Source: Comamonadaceae bacterium
Lineage (GTDB): Bacteria > Pseudomonadota > Gammaproteobacteria > Burkholderiales > Burkholderiaceae_C
Length of the DNA: 64,000 nt
Assembly: GCA_027486755.1 (NCBI GenBank)
Contig: JAIXOM010000009.1
Coordinates: 33,263 to 97,262, forward strand
Reading direction: 5' to 3'
Under the pieces are notes generated by a model that worked only from the letters and a program-made list of their open reading frames with translations, made no database searches and was not told the origin of the DNA. This document shows positions 9,966 to 19,527 of the stretch, in pieces; the stretch's first letter is position 1; each line of letters starts with the position of its first letter. The position numbers and the translations under genes were made by a program.

Positions 9966-12422
9966 ATGACCACCAACGACCCGCCTGCCGCACAACCCGA
10001 TGGGCTCGAACTGCTCGAGCAAGCAGGCCAAGCCGGCAGCTGGCAATGGCTGGACCGCTCGGACAGCGAGCCGGCGCTGTTGCGCTGGACGCCCGCCCTG
10101 GCCCGCCTGCTGCAGTGGGATGCGGCCGAGTCGCCTCCCTGGCGCCACCCTTGCGATCTCCTGGCCAGCGAGTGCCGGGGGGACTTACTGGCCCTGATGC
10201 ACAGCGCCACCTGCGATGGCGACGCGCTGGAACTAGAGACCCTGGCGCTGACTGCTGGGGGCAAGAAGCTGCCAGCTCGCCTGCTGCTGCGCTGCCGGGC
10301 GACAGCAGGCGGTCTGCTGTGGCAAGGCGTGCTGCAAGACCGCAGCGAACACCGGCAGCGCCAGCAGCAGGACCTGCGCGAGCAGATGCAGCTGAGCACC
10401 ACCTTGGCGAGCTTGACTGCGGCCTTTGCGACGATGACGCCCGACGGCCGGCTGAGCTACCTCAACCCGCCCGCCTGCCGGCTGCTGGAGCGCCAGGCCT
10501 GGCAGCTGCTGGGCCGGCGCCTGTGGCACGAACTCGACGAAACCAGCGGCCATGCACTGCGCCTGAAGGTTCAGCAGGCCCTGGACAGCGGCCAGGGGAG
10601 CGAATTCGAGGTCTACGCCCTGACTCTGGACAAATGGCTGGAGCTGCGCCTGTACCCCTTTGACGAGGGTCTGGCGCTTTACATCGACGACGTCAGCCAG
10701 CGTCACCGCACGCAAGAACAGCTGCTGCTGCTGCGCACCTGTATTGCCAGGCTCAACGACGTGGTCTACATCACCGAAAAGAGAGCCGACCAGGGGCTGC
10801 GCATCGTCTTCGTCAACGAGGCCTTCTCGCGGCTGACCGGCTACAGCGCGCACGATGTGCTGGGCCAGCACCCCCGCCTGTTGCACGGGCCGCTGACCCA
10901 AGCCAGCGAACTCGCCCGCATCTCGCACGGCCTGCGCAGGCGGCAAGCGGTGCGCAGCGAGCTGATCCACTACCGCAAAGACGGCCAGACCTTCTGGCTC
11001 GAGCTCGAGGTAGTACCGGTCGACGAACCGGTGGGCGGCAGCGCCCATTGGGTGGCGGTGGGCCGCGACATCACCGCGCGCAAGGCACAAGAAGAGGTGA
11101 TCGAGCATCTGGCCTTTCATGACCCGTTGACCGGCCTGCCCAACCGCCAGTTGCTGCTGGTGCGGCTGCAGCAAGCGCTGGTGCAGGCCGCCGCCGGTGC
11201 GCGCATCGGAGCGCTGCTGTTCATCGACCTGGACCACTTCAAGCTCCTCAACGACACCCTGGGCCACGACCGGGGCGACGAACTGCTGCAACAGGTGGCC
11301 GCGCGGCTGCGGGCCTGCGTGCGCGAAGGCGATACCGTCGCACGCCTGGGCGGCGACGAATTTGTGGTGGTCATGCATGAGCTGGCCGATCGGCCCGCGC
11401 TGGCCACCGAGCGGGCCCGGCAGGCGGCCACCTTGATCTTGCGCACCCTGGGCCAGCCCTATGAGCTGGCCGGCCAGCCCCACCATGGCACCTGCAGCAT
11501 CGGCATCACCTTGCTGCGCGACCATGAAAACACCCTGCCCGAACTGCTCAAGCAGGCCGATCTGGCCATGTACCAGGCCAAGGCAGCGGGCCGCAACGCG
11601 CTGTGCTTTTTTGACCCGCACATGCAGGCCGCCGCCCTGGCCAAAGCCGCCTTGACCAGCGCGCTGCGCCAGGCGCTGCATGAGCAGCAGTTTGTGCTGC
11701 ACTACCAGCCGCAGGTGCTGGCGAACGGACAGGTCATCGGTGTCGAGGCGCTGCTGCGCTGGCGCCTGCCCACGGGGGAGCTGCGCGGACCGGACAGCTT
11801 CATTGCACAGGCGGAGGAAAGCGGCCTCATCCTGCCGCTGGGCCAATGGGTGATCGAGCAAGCCTGCCGGCAACTGGCCTTGTGGGCCGACCAGCCCCAT
11901 CTGCGCTGGCTCACACTGTCGGTCAACGTCAGCACCCGCCAGTTCCTGCAGCCGAACTTCGTCGAGCAGGTGCTGCAGGCCGTCGCGCGCCACGGCGTCC
12001 ATGCGCAGCAGATCGAGCTGGAAATCACCGAAAGCCTGCTGGCCATCGATTTAGAAGGCACCATCGCCCGCATGCGCCTGCTGCGCCAAGCCGGCCTGGA
12101 TCTAGCCATCGATGATTTCGGTATGGGCTATTCGGCCCTGTCCTGCCTCAAACACATGCCCCTGCAGCGCCTGAAGATCGACCGCTCCTTCGTGACCGAC
12201 ATGGCGGGAGACCCGCGCGATGCGGCCATTGCCCGCACCATCGTCCAGCTGGCCCACAACCTGGGACTGCACGTGACCGCCGAGGGGGTAGAGACGGCCG
12301 AGCAGCTGCAGCTGCTCAGCGACGCAGGCTGCCGGGTGTTCCAGGGCTTTCTCTTCAGCCCAGCACTGCCGCTCGAACAGCTCGAGGCCTTCGTCAAAGA
12401 GGCCGCCGTCGTCACCCTTTGA
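9966..12422 (+). CDS. PAS-GGDEF-EAL protein (cyclic-di-GMP synthesis and breakdown)
   Basis: An 818-residue cytoplasmic signalling protein. Two or three PAS-like sensor domains fill residues 30-370; the clearest is near 260-365 ([21 protein letters not shown]). DPLTGLPNR opens the diguanylate cyclase domain, and GGDEF at residues 462-466 is intact. An RxxD product-inhibition site (REGD, 453-456) lies exactly five residues before it. The phosphodiesterase domain carries EAL at 594-596 and later [10 protein letters not shown], so both domains look catalytically competent. No membrane segments are visible, so it senses an internal signal. The start at 9966 lacks a strong ribosome site. It stands alone upstream of uvrA; net activity cannot be predicted. 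Confidence 0.93.
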   Translation: MTTNDPPAAQPDGLELLEQAGQAGSWQWLDRSDSEPALLRWTPALARLLQWDAAESPPWRHPCDLLASECRGDLLALMHSATCDGDALELETLALTAGGKKLPARLLLRCRATAGGLLWQGVLQDRSEHRQRQQQDLREQMQLSTTLASLTAAFATMTPDGRLSYLNPPACRLLERQAWQLLGRRLWHELDETSGHALRLKVQQALDSGQGSEFEVYALTLDKWLELRLYPFDEGLALYIDDVSQRHRTQEQLLLLRTCIARLNDVVYITEKRADQGLRIVFVNEAFSRLTGYSAHDVLGQHPRLLHGPLTQASELARISHGLRRRQAVRSELIHYRKDGQTFWLELEVVPVDEPVGGSAHWVAVGRDITARKAQEEVIEHLAFHDPLTGLPNRQLLLVRLQQALVQAAAGARIGALLFIDLDHFKLLNDTLGHDRGDELLQQVAARLRACVREGDTVARLGGDEFVVVMHELADRPALATERARQAATLILRTLGQPYELAGQPHHGTCSIGITLLRDHENTLPELLKQADLAMYQAKAAGRNALCFFDPHMQAAALAKAALTSALRQALHEQQFVLHYQPQVLANGQVIGVEALLRWRLPTGELRGPDSFIAQAEESGLILPLGQWVIEQACRQLALWADQPHLRWLTLSVNVSTRQFLQPNFVEQVLQAVARHGVHAQQIELEITESLLAIDLEGTIARMRLLRQAGLDLAIDDFGMGYSALSCLKHMPLQRLKIDRSFVTDMAGDPRDAAIARTIVQLAHNLGLHVTAEGVETAEQLQLLSDAGCRVFQGFLFSPALPLEQLEAFVKEAAVVTL

Positions 12423-12489
12423 GGCTGAGCGGGTGCAGGAACGGCCGGTCGGCCGTATGATGCTCGGTTACCTTGCCCAGCCCCGCCGC

Positions 12490-15474
12490 ATGAACAATTC
12501 CACCGACAGCAAGTACCTGGCACAGGCCCTGGGCGCGCAGCGCATCAGCGTGCGCGGTGCGCGCACCCACAACCTCAAGAACATCGACCTCGACATTCCG
12601 CGCAATCAGCTGGTGGTCATCACCGGCCTGTCGGGCTCGGGCAAGTCATCGCTGGCTTTTGACACCCTGTACGCTGAAGGGCAGCGGCGCTATGTCGAGA
12701 GCCTGTCGACCTACGCGCGGCAGTTCCTGCAGCTCATGGACAAGCCCGATGTCGATCTGATCGAAGGCCTGAGCCCGGCCATTTCCATCGAGCAAAAGGC
12801 GGCCTCGCACAACCCCCGCTCGACCGTCGGCACGGTCACCGAGATCCACGACTACCTGCGCCTGCTCTTGGCCCGCGCCGGCACGCCCCATTGCCCTGAG
12901 CACGACCTGCCGCTACAGGCGCAGACCGTGGCCGAGATGGTCGATGCGGTGCTGGCCTGGCCCGAAGGCACCCGGCTGATGGTGCTCGCGCCGGTGGCGC
13001 GCGAGCGCAAGGGCGAGTATCTGGACCTGTTCGAGCAGATGCGCGCGCGCGGCTATGTGCGCTTTCGCATCGACGGCCAGACCTTCGAGGCCGACCAGCT
13101 GCCGCAGCTGAAAAAAGCCGAAAAGCACAACATTGATGTGGTGATCGACAGGCTCAAAGTGCGCCGCGCCGAGGAAGGCGAGCCGCAGTCCCTGCGCCAA
13201 CGCCTGGCCGAGAGCTTCGAGGCGGCCCTGCTGCTGGCCGGCGGCAAAGCGGTGGCGCTGGATCTGGACGCCCCGCCGGCGCAGGCCGAGCACCTGTTCA
13301 GCGCCCGCTTTGCCTGCCCGCTGTGCGATTACTCGCTGGCCGATATGGAGCCGCGGCTGTTTTCCTTCAACTCGCCGGTCGGGGCGTGCCCGAGCTGCGA
13401 CGGGCTGGGCCAGCGCGATTACTTTGACCCGACTCGGGTGGTCGCCTTCCCGACGCTGAGCCTGGCCAGCGGCGCCATCAAGGGCTGGGACCGGCGCAAT
13501 GCGCACTATTTTTCCCTCATCGAGAGCCTGGTCCGGCATTACGGCTTTGACGCCGAGCAGCCCTTCGAGGAATTGCCACCGGCGGTTCAGCAGGTGCTGC
13601 TGCACGGCTCGGGCGATGAAGAAATCAAGTTCAGCTACCTGATGGAGTCGGGCGAGAAGGCCGGCCGCAAGGTGAGCAAGAAGCACTCCTTCGAAGGCGT
13701 CATCCCCAATTTTGAGCGACGCTGGCGCGAGACCGATTCAAGCGTGGTGCGCGACGACCTGGCCCGCTACCGCAGTGTGCAGCCCTGCCCTGACTGCCGC
13801 GGAACCCGGCTGCGGCGCGAGGCCCGCCACGTGTTTCTGCTCGACCCCCACAGCGGCAGCCGCAAAGCGATCTACGACATCAGCGGCGCCACCTTGCAGC
13901 AGGCGCTCGAATACTTCAAAGGCTTGCGCCTGCAAGGGGCCAAGGCCGAGATTGCCGACAAGGTGGTGCGCGAGATCGGGCTGCGACTGAAGTTTCTCAA
14001 CGACGTGGGCCTGAACTACCTCAGCCTGGACCGCAGCGCCGAGACGCTCTCGGGCGGCGAGTCGCAGCGCATACGCCTGGCCAGCCAAATTGGCTCGGGC
14101 CTGAGCGGGGTGATGTACGTGCTCGACGAGCCCAGCATCGGACTGCATCAGCGCGACAACGACCGCTTGATCGCCACCTTGCAGCATCTGCGCGATCTGG
14201 GCAACAGCGTGCTGGTGGTCGAGCATGATGAAGACATGATCCGCGCCGCCGACCATGTGATCGACATGGGCCCCGGCGCCGGCGTTCACGGCGGCCGGGT
14301 GGTGGCCCAAGGCAGCTGCGCCGAAGTGGCGGCCCAGGCCGGCTCGCTGACCGGCCGCTACCTCAGCGGGGCTCAATCCATTGCAGTGCCGCGCCGGCGC
14401 ACGCCCTGGCTGCCGGTGGCGCAGGCCGAGCCAGTGGCTCAAAGCCGGGGTAAAGGCAAGGCGCCAGTGGCGCCGGCCTTGCAGGCGCTGCGCATCGTCG
14501 GCGCGAGCGGCCACAACCTCAAGAAAGTGACGGTAGATTTTCCGGTCGGCCTGCTGACCTGCGTCACCGGGGTCTCGGGCTCGGGCAAGTCCACCCTGGT
14601 CAATGACACGCTCTATACGGCGGTGGCTCGCCACCTGTACCGCTCCCACGAAGAGCCGTCGCCGCACGAATCCATTGAAGGCCTGGAGTACTTCGACAAA
14701 GTCATCAACGTCGACCAGTCGCCCATAGGCCGCACGCCGCGCAGCAACCCGGCCACCTACACCGGCCTGTTCACCCCCATCCGCGAGCTGATGGCCGAGA
14801 TGAATTCGGCCAAGGAACGCGGCTACGGGCCCGGGCGCTTTTCCTTCAATGTGGCCGGCGGGCGCTGCGAAGCCTGCCAGGGCGATGGCATGGTCAAGGT
14901 GGAGATGCACTTTCTGCCCGACGTGTATGTGCCCTGCGATGTCTGCCACGGCCAGCGCTACAACCGAGAGACGCTGGAGATCGCCTACAAGGGTCGCAAC
15001 ATCGCGCAGATCCTGGACATGACGGTCGAGACGGCCGCGCAGTTTTTCAGCGCCCAGCCGCAAATTGCGCGCAAGCTCCATACCCTGCTCGATGTCGGCC
15101 TGAGCTACGTCAAGCTCGGGCAGGCGGCCACCACGCTCTCGGGCGGCGAGGCGCAGCGGGTCAAGCTCGCGCTTGAGCTGTCCAAGCGCGATACCGGGCG
15201 CACGCTCTACATCCTGGACGAGCCCACCACCGGCCTGCACTTTGCCGACATCGACCTGCTGCTCAAGGTGCTGCACCAGCTGCGCGATGCGGGTAACACC
15301 ATCGTGGTGATCGAGCACAACCTGGACGTCATCAAAACCGCCGACTGGCTGATCGACCTCGGCCCCGAAGGCGGTGCGGGCGGCGGCACCATCGTGGGCA
15401 TGGGCACGCCCGAACAATTGGCCAGCAATAAGGCCAGCCACACCGGCCGCTACCTCAAGCGCCTGCTCGCTTGA
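12490..15474 (+). CDS. uvrA: UvrABC excision nuclease subunit A
   Basis: A 994-residue UvrA, the damage-recognition ATPase of nucleotide excision repair. It has two ABC modules: Walker [10 protein letters not shown] at 46-54 with signature [13 protein letters not shown], and a second set [15 protein letters not shown] with [12 protein letters not shown]. Zinc modules are visible as CPLCDY...CPSCDG and CEACQGDGM...CDVCHGQRY. Interrupted Walker A domains with inserted UvrB-binding and signature insertions match the family. It is slightly longer than E. coli UvrA (940), with a linker around residues 640-665 rich in Arg, Pro and Ala between the halves. ATG at 12490 fits the canonical opening; an upstream extension would lack family similarity. 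Confidence 0.97.
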   Translation: MNNSTDSKYLAQALGAQRISVRGARTHNLKNIDLDIPRNQLVVITGLSGSGKSSLAFDTLYAEGQRRYVESLSTYARQFLQLMDKPDVDLIEGLSPAISIEQKAASHNPRSTVGTVTEIHDYLRLLLARAGTPHCPEHDLPLQAQTVAEMVDAVLAWPEGTRLMVLAPVARERKGEYLDLFEQMRARGYVRFRIDGQTFEADQLPQLKKAEKHNIDVVIDRLKVRRAEEGEPQSLRQRLAESFEAALLLAGGKAVALDLDAPPAQAEHLFSARFACPLCDYSLADMEPRLFSFNSPVGACPSCDGLGQRDYFDPTRVVAFPTLSLASGAIKGWDRRNAHYFSLIESLVRHYGFDAEQPFEELPPAVQQVLLHGSGDEEIKFSYLMESGEKAGRKVSKKHSFEGVIPNFERRWRETDSSVVRDDLARYRSVQPCPDCRGTRLRREARHVFLLDPHSGSRKAIYDISGATLQQALEYFKGLRLQGAKAEIADKVVREIGLRLKFLNDVGLNYLSLDRSAETLSGGESQRIRLASQIGSGLSGVMYVLDEPSIGLHQRDNDRLIATLQHLRDLGNSVLVVEHDEDMIRAADHVIDMGPGAGVHGGRVVAQGSCAEVAAQAGSLTGRYLSGAQSIAVPRRRTPWLPVAQAEPVAQSRGKGKAPVAPALQALRIVGASGHNLKKVTVDFPVGLLTCVTGVSGSGKSTLVNDTLYTAVARHLYRSHEEPSPHESIEGLEYFDKVINVDQSPIGRTPRSNPATYTGLFTPIRELMAEMNSAKERGYGPGRFSFNVAGGRCEACQGDGMVKVEMHFLPDVYVPCDVCHGQRYNRETLEIAYKGRNIAQILDMTVETAAQFFSAQPQIARKLHTLLDVGLSYVKLGQAATTLSGGEAQRVKLALELSKRDTGRTLYILDEPTTGLHFADIDLLLKVLHQLRDAGNTIVVIEHNLDVIKTADWLIDLGPEGGAGGGTIVGMGTPEQLASNKASHTGRYLKRLLA

Positions 15475-15545
15475 GCCCTGGTCCAAAGGGCGCATGGGCC
15501 AGCACAGGCCCGGCCCTCAAAGGGCACTGGCCGGATGCTGCGCAA

Positions 15546-15562
15546 CGTTAACCATGATTAAC
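15546..15562. promoter_or_regulatory. Short inverted repeat upstream of the 121-residue secreted protein
   Basis: GTTAA-CCATGA-TTAAC lies about 60 bases before the start codon at 15623, in a locally AT-rich stretch. It could be a regulator-binding site; there is nothing else to support this. Confidence 0.25.
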
Positions 15563-15622
15563 AAATAGCAGGCGATTGATCGATAAATTTCACAACTGTC
15601 TTCACTTCACCAGGAGAGAGTT

Positions 15623-15988
15623 ATGAAAGGTATAGAGCATGCTTGCACCCAAATCATCGGCCGCCTGGGCTTGCTCGGCCTGCTGGCCCTTGCAGCGCCA
15701 CTTCAGGCACAGGCCTGCGACTCAGCCCCCGGCTGCACGCCTCAGGGCGCCGCTGCTGCGCACAGCCAGGCCCTTGCCACGCGTGTCAGCCTCTACAACC
15801 TGCACAGCCACTACGCCGATCAGCGCAGCCAGCGGGCCCAGGCTGGCCCGGGTACGCTGAGCCTGGACTATCCGCAAGGTCCATCTGTCAGCGAGCACCG
15901 CCGCTGGCACACCAGCGTCTACCCGGCAGGGCCGGTCAAACCGGGGCTGGGCCTGGGGCAGATTGCTGTGCTGGACAAGGCGTACTAA
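15623..15988 (+). CDS. Small secreted protein of unknown function
   Basis: A 121-residue protein that I do not recognise. Residues 1-32 form a clear signal peptide (basic start, LLGLLALAAPLQA core, cleavage near QAQA). The mature part begins ACDSAPGCTPQGAA, with two cysteines that could form a disulphide. It has no repeats or membrane segment and is rich in His, Ser and Gly. A strong AGGAGAGAG ribosome site sits five bases before the ATG, which argues for good translation. Its stop codon overlaps the end of the convergent DUF4143 ATPase gene by four bases. Periplasmic or extracellular location is inferred from the signal peptide. Confidence 0.7.
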   Translation: MKGIEHACTQIIGRLGLLGLLALAAPLQAQACDSAPGCTPQGAAAAHSQALATRVSLYNLHSHYADQRSQRAQAGPGTLSLDYPQGPSVSEHRRWHTSVYPAGPVKPGLGLGQIAVLDKAY

Positions 15989-17136
15989 GCGGCCAGCAAG
16001 CCGGCAATATCGGTCACCGTGATCACATCGACCCCTTCGGCCACAGGCCAGCCCTGCGGGACCGGCGCTACGATGCAAGTGCGCTGCGGCGCAAGATCCT
16101 TGACAGCCTGCCAAAACCCCTTGCCGACCTTGGGCGCCAGGCTAAATTTGATTTCGAAGCCCAGGGTCTTCTGACCCCATTCGATCACCGCATCGAGTTC
16201 GGCGCCGGCCGCCGTACGATAGAAAGACAGACTGGCTCCTGCAGGCAGGTGCGCGGCAATCTGCTCGATCACAAAGCCCTCCCAGGATGCTCCGGCCATC
16301 GGATGGCCCTGCAGGTCGACCGACGATGGAAGACCCAGCAAGCTGTGCAAGAGACCGCTGTCGCGCACATAAACTTTGGGCGACTTGACCAGCCGCTTGC
16401 CGAGATTGGTATGCAGCGGTTCGAGCCGCCGCACCAGCAAGGCGCCGACCATCTGGTCGAGCCAGCGCCCCACCGTTGGGCTGCTGACATCGAGGGAGTT
16501 GGCGATGGCACTCGCATTGAACAACTGACCATGGACATGGGCCAACATGCGCCAAAACCGCTGCAGACTTTGCGCATCGGTGCGCAAGCCCAAGGCCGGT
16601 AAATCGGTATGCACCAGATGCCTTACGAAGGCTTCGCGCCAGGCCCAAGAAGCCTGCTCGCTGGCCGCGTCAAAACTCGCTGGAAAACCGCCCCGCAGCC
16701 ACAAGGTCTCCAGCGCGCTCAGACTGTGCCCCACCTCTGCAGCCAACAAAGGGAACATGTCGATCAGACTGAGCCGCCCGGCCAAAGACTGTGATTGCCG
16801 CAGCAACTCGAAGGAGGCGGAGCCCAGCAGCACAAAGCGGCCGGGCCGCCGGTCACGATCGATTTCAGTGCGCAGGACCGAAAACAGGCCCGGCACCTCC
16901 TGAACCTCGTCGAGCACCACCAGGCGATCGGCATAAGCGCGCAGAAAGAGCGGCCCTTCGCCAAGCCGCGCGCGATCGGTGGCCGACTCCAGGTCGAGAT
17001 AGACGCTGCCCGGGTGAGATTTGAGCAGTTGCCGTGCCAGCGTGGTCTTGCCAACCTGCCTGGGGCCGAGCAGCGCTACCGCAGGGCTCCAGCTCAGGTG
17101 CTTGTGCAGGGTAGATGTGACCAGCCGAAAATACAT
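15985..17136 (-). CDS. DUF4143 family P-loop ATPase
   Basis: A 383-residue ATPase of the AAA_14/DUF4143 family. Walker A is LLGPRQVGKTTLA near residues 22-34, Walker B is RLVVLDEVQEVPGL near 72, and a sensor-like stretch VLLGSASFELL follows. The C-terminal half (about 190-383) contains the DUF4143 winged-helix and nuclease-like region, including AAGAELDAVIEWG and GFEIKFSLAPK, which resembles a PD-(D/E)xK core. Members occur patchily in bacteria and archaea and are often mobile; their function is not established. The start codon at 17134-17136 lies inside a 41-bp palindrome, suggesting self-regulation. It sits between uvrA and pyrF with unrelated neighbours, consistent with insertion. Confidence 0.88.
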   Translation of the reverse strand: MYFRLVTSTLHKHLSWSPAVALLGPRQVGKTTLARQLLKSHPGSVYLDLESATDRARLGEGPLFLRAYADRLVVLDEVQEVPGLFSVLRTEIDRDRRPGRFVLLGSASFELLRQSQSLAGRLSLIDMFPLLAAEVGHSLSALETLWLRGGFPASFDAASEQASWAWREAFVRHLVHTDLPALGLRTDAQSLQRFWRMLAHVHGQLFNASAIANSLDVSSPTVGRWLDQMVGALLVRRLEPLHTNLGKRLVKSPKVYVRDSGLLHSLLGLPSSVDLQGHPMAGASWEGFVIEQIAAHLPAGASLSFYRTAAGAELDAVIEWGQKTLGFEIKFSLAPKVGKGFWQAVKDLAPQRTCIVAPVPQGWPVAEGVDVITVTDIAGLLAA

Positions 17137-17175
17137 CCTTGCATTTTAAATATCGCATATTAAAAATGCAAGGAT
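17135..17175. promoter_or_regulatory. 41-bp near-perfect palindrome covering the DUF4143 start codon
   Basis: Centred on base 17155, 18 of 20 base pairs match across the two arms; the outer arms atccttgcatttt and aaaatgcaaggat are perfect. It is AT-rich in a GC-rich genome. It begins at the second base of the start codon of the minus-strand ATPase gene and extends upstream over the ribosome site. That location suits an operator or RNA hairpin controlling translation; it could equally be a recombination or insertion site. Confidence 0.6.
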
Positions 17176-17222
17176 AAATCTGCATCCCTACGGCGCTTTA
17201 GCCCTGGGGCGGGCAGGCCCGA

Positions 17223-18050
17223 TCAAGCCGCCTTGGCCGCCTCTAGCGTATCGCGCGTGGCCTGTGCGGCCCGGCGGGCGGCCTGGGCATAGTCATCGGC
17301 GGCCGAGGCGTAGAGGATGGCGCGCGAGGAGTTGACGATGATGGGCGCACCCTCGCGCCAGCCGGCCTTGACCGTGGCCACCGCATCGCCGCCCTGCGCG
17401 CCCACACCGGGAATGAGCAGCGGCGCGTGCGGCGCCACCTGCCGAACCCGCTCAATCTCGGCCGGGTAGGTCGCGCCCACCACCAGCCCGAGCTGGCCGT
17501 TGAGGTTCCAGGGGCCCTGCGCCAGCCGGGCCACATGCTCGTAGAGCAGGGGCTGGCCATCAACCGAGGCCAGGCGCTGGTTCTGCAAATCATCGCCGCC
17601 GGGGTTGGACGTGCGGCACAGCAAGAAAGCGCCCTTGCCCTCGTACTTCAGATAAGGCTGGACCGAATCAAAGCCCATGAAAGGCGAGAGCGTGACCGCA
17701 TCGGCCCCATAACGCTCAAAGGCCTCGCGGGCGTACTGCTCGGCCGTCGAGCCAATGTCGCCGCGCTTGGCATCCAAAATAATCGGCACCTGCGGCGCCA
17801 CCCGGCGCATATGCTCCATCAGGCGCTCAAGCTGCCCCTCGGCCCGGTGCGCCGCAAAGTAGGCAATCTGCGGCTTGAAGCTAGAAACCAAATCGGCGGT
17901 GGCATCGACGATGGCGGCACAAAAATCGTAGATCTTGTTGGCATCGCCCTTGAGCCGACCCGGAAAGCGCGTAGGCTCCGGATCCAGCCCCACACACAGC
18001 ATCGATTGGTTGGCGCGCTCAGCGCCGGCGAGCATGTCGAGGAAGTTCAT
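17223..18050 (-). CDS. pyrF: Orotidine 5'-phosphate decarboxylase
   Basis: A 275-residue type 2 OMP decarboxylase, which makes UMP in the last step of pyrimidine synthesis. The catalytic block LDAKRGDIG places the active Asp-Lys-Asp near residues 93-98; [12 protein letters not shown] and the later [11 protein letters not shown] phosphate-binding loop match the family. Length fits the type 2 group of about 270 residues. The last residues are Ala-rich and probably disordered. It is a single gene preceded by no other pyrimidine genes, which is usual in Burkholderiales. Confidence 0.96.
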   Translation of the reverse strand: MNFLDMLAGAERANQSMLCVGLDPEPTRFPGRLKGDANKIYDFCAAIVDATADLVSSFKPQIAYFAAHRAEGQLERLMEHMRRVAPQVPIILDAKRGDIGSTAEQYAREAFERYGADAVTLSPFMGFDSVQPYLKYEGKGAFLLCRTSNPGGDDLQNQRLASVDGQPLLYEHVARLAQGPWNLNGQLGLVVGATYPAEIERVRQVAPHAPLLIPGVGAQGGDAVATVKAGWREGAPIIVNSSRAILYASAADDYAQAARRAAQATRDTLEAAKAA

Positions 18051-18112
18051 GGCGCGATTCTAGGGATTTAAGGGAGCTGACTAGGGCCAGAGTCCTGCCC
18101 CTTCGCTAGGGT

Positions 18113-18298
18113 TCAGTGCTCGGACGGATTCGGTCGAGGCGTCAGCTGCACCACGCCTCGAGCACGCGCGACATGGCCCAAGGCCCGCATGACTTCATCG
18201 TTGTCGCCATCGGCAAACACCTGGCTGAGGTATTCGTGAACAGCCTCCTCGCTGTCGAGTTCGACCACGATGTCGAAGGCGATGGTCTTGAGGGCCAT
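18113..18298 (-). pseudogene. Truncated antitoxin, addiction-module antidote (HigA-like, TIGR02684-type) remnant
   Basis: The 61 residues match the first half of the probable addiction-module antidote family: the usual opening MALKT..FD, the YL....GD block and the hallmark RALGHVARARGV. In the family this hallmark leads into a helix-turn-helix of about 40 more residues. Here the sequence instead ends QLTPRPNPSEH and stops, so the DNA-binding half is missing. I looked in the other frames of the next 100 bases and saw no trace of it. No intact toxin gene precedes it; the open frame just upstream on this strand ends in LAGGTQGFSKDM, which only vaguely recalls a HigB-type C-terminus. Most likely a decayed toxin-antitoxin locus, though a functional small protein cannot be excluded. 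Confidence 0.6.
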
Positions 18299-18703
18299 GG
18301 CTCACATATCCTTGGAAAATCCTTGAGTCCCGCCCGCCAGGTTACTGGCGCTTCGGCGAGCGAGATAGCGAGGGTTAGGAAAGGGCGCTATCGTATTCGA
18401 TCCCGCTATCGAGCTCAGCTTCATAACCGGGCCATTCTTTCGCAGAGGTGACCGAGAAAGGCTGCAGGCGCTGCGCCTGATCAGAGGCCGCATCGCGCCG
18501 GGGCGGCGCTCCCACAACTTTTGGAAAAAGGCTGGAGCCGCTGTAGGAGCCGCTGTGGGAGCTGCGCCCTCGCAGCGATGCGGCGGTGGATCAGACACCG
18601 CAGCCCCTTTGAAGGCCGCATCGCGCCGGGGCGGCGCTCCTACTCCCTATGCCACTGCATATGCCACGCATGACGCCATCGGCGGCCACGGAAGCCTCTG
18701 ACC
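18299..18703. other. 405-base gene-poor stretch with REP-like repeats
   Basis: Between the antitoxin remnant and the racemase-like gene I see no convincing gene. The stretch holds three copies of a REP-like palindromic repeat (18484-18643) and, nearer the antitoxin, sequence that may be the decayed toxin. Open frames here are short and shaped by the repeats. Confidence 0.6.
18484..18643. repeat. Cluster of three REP-like repeats in alternating orientation
   Basis: Copies lie at 18484-18515 (reverse), 18542-18584 (forward) and 18611-18643 (reverse). The consensus begins tgtgggagc, has a GC-rich hairpin loop and ends gcgatgcggc. The alternating orientation is that of a BIME. Further copies are at 55366-55399 and 60592-60614. 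Such elements are usually spread by a RAYT transposase, not seen in this window. Confidence 0.7.
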
Positions 18704-19474
18704 TCAGTACTTTTCTGCCAGCAGGCCCATGCCGGGCAGGGGGTCTTTGATGCCCAGCCTGCGCATGGCCAGCCAGTAGGTGGCGACGTTGACGCCGATC
18801 AGGGGTTTGCCCAGGTGGGTTTCGATCTGCGGGGTCAGGGCTGAGACGGGCAGGTTGGTGCCGACGTGGATAAGTGCGTCGGCGTCGGGGTGGTTGGCCG
18901 CCTCGAAGCCTTGCATGATCTGCTCGCTGGTAAAGCGGGCCACTGCGGTCGGGCCGGTGGACTTCAGGCCGTGGGTGCTCACCACCTCGTAGCCGCAGGC
19001 GGTGAAGAAGGCGGCGATCATCTCGTCGGCCGGTGGCCAGTAGGGTGTGAGGATGGCAATGCGCTGGGGCTTGCCTATGGCTTCGAGCCCGGCCAGCACC
19101 GCACGCGAGGGGGTGATGAAGGGAATGCCGCAGAGCTTTTCCAGCCGCTGCTCTTCGGCCAGGGCCTGCTCGGCATCGCCGCGAAAGGAGTGGATGGAGT
19201 GGCCGTGCGCCACCACATGCGGCTCGCACAAGAGCACCAGCTCCAGCGCTTCTTCCAGCTCGCCTTTTTCGGTCTCCAGGGCGCGCTTGTAGGCGGCCTG
19301 GTCGTCATAGGGCCGGGGTGGCAGGCGCATGCGGGTGACGTGGTTGGTCACGCCGGGCGGCCGCATGGCTTCCATTTCGGGCTGAACGATGGTGTTGGTG
19401 GCCGGAACCACCACCGCCACCTTGGCGCGGCTGGCCAGGGTGTCGGTGCTCGGTGTACGGGTTTGCAGGCTCAT
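18704..19474 (-). CDS. Asp/Glu racemase-superfamily protein (maleate isomerase / arylmalonate decarboxylase-like)
   Basis: A 256-residue protein of the Asp/Glu racemase superfamily, in the branch with maleate cis-trans isomerase and arylmalonate decarboxylase. VVVPATNTIVQPEMEAM near residues 20-36 is the branch's N-terminal signature. The usual active-site cysteines are not seen: the first loop reads AHGHSIHSFRGD and the second IHVGTNLPVSAL. The three Cys present lie elsewhere. It may therefore catalyse something different. The start at 19474 has a GGAGGGAG ribosome site. It lies downstream of a Bug protein gene on the same strand, at the end of the minus-strand catabolic run, suggesting it acts on the imported acid. 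Confidence 0.75.
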   Translation of the reverse strand: MSLQTRTPSTDTLASRAKVAVVVPATNTIVQPEMEAMRPPGVTNHVTRMRLPPRPYDDQAAYKRALETEKGELEEALELVLLCEPHVVAHGHSIHSFRGDAEQALAEEQRLEKLCGIPFITPSRAVLAGLEAIGKPQRIAILTPYWPPADEMIAAFFTACGYEVVSTHGLKSTGPTAVARFTSEQIMQGFEAANHPDADALIHVGTNLPVSALTPQIETHLGKPLIGVNVATYWLAMRRLGIKDPLPGMGLLAEKY

Positions 19475-19527
19475 GGGGACTCCCTCCGGGCCGCGCAGCA
19501 CGCTTGGCCGCGCGGCATTGAACGTGT

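Noticed and set aside
10233..12002. A 589-residue open frame on the minus strand
   Set aside because: It is antisense to the PAS-GGDEF-EAL gene and is Gln/Ala-rich as expected of a shadow frame.
13738..15495. A 585-residue open frame on the minus strand
   Set aside because: It is antisense to uvrA with no recognisable motif.
18302..18598. A 98-residue frame that could be an intact toxin gene
   Set aside because: Most of it is made of the REP-like repeats and it lacks RelE/HigB features apart from a vague C-terminal resemblance.
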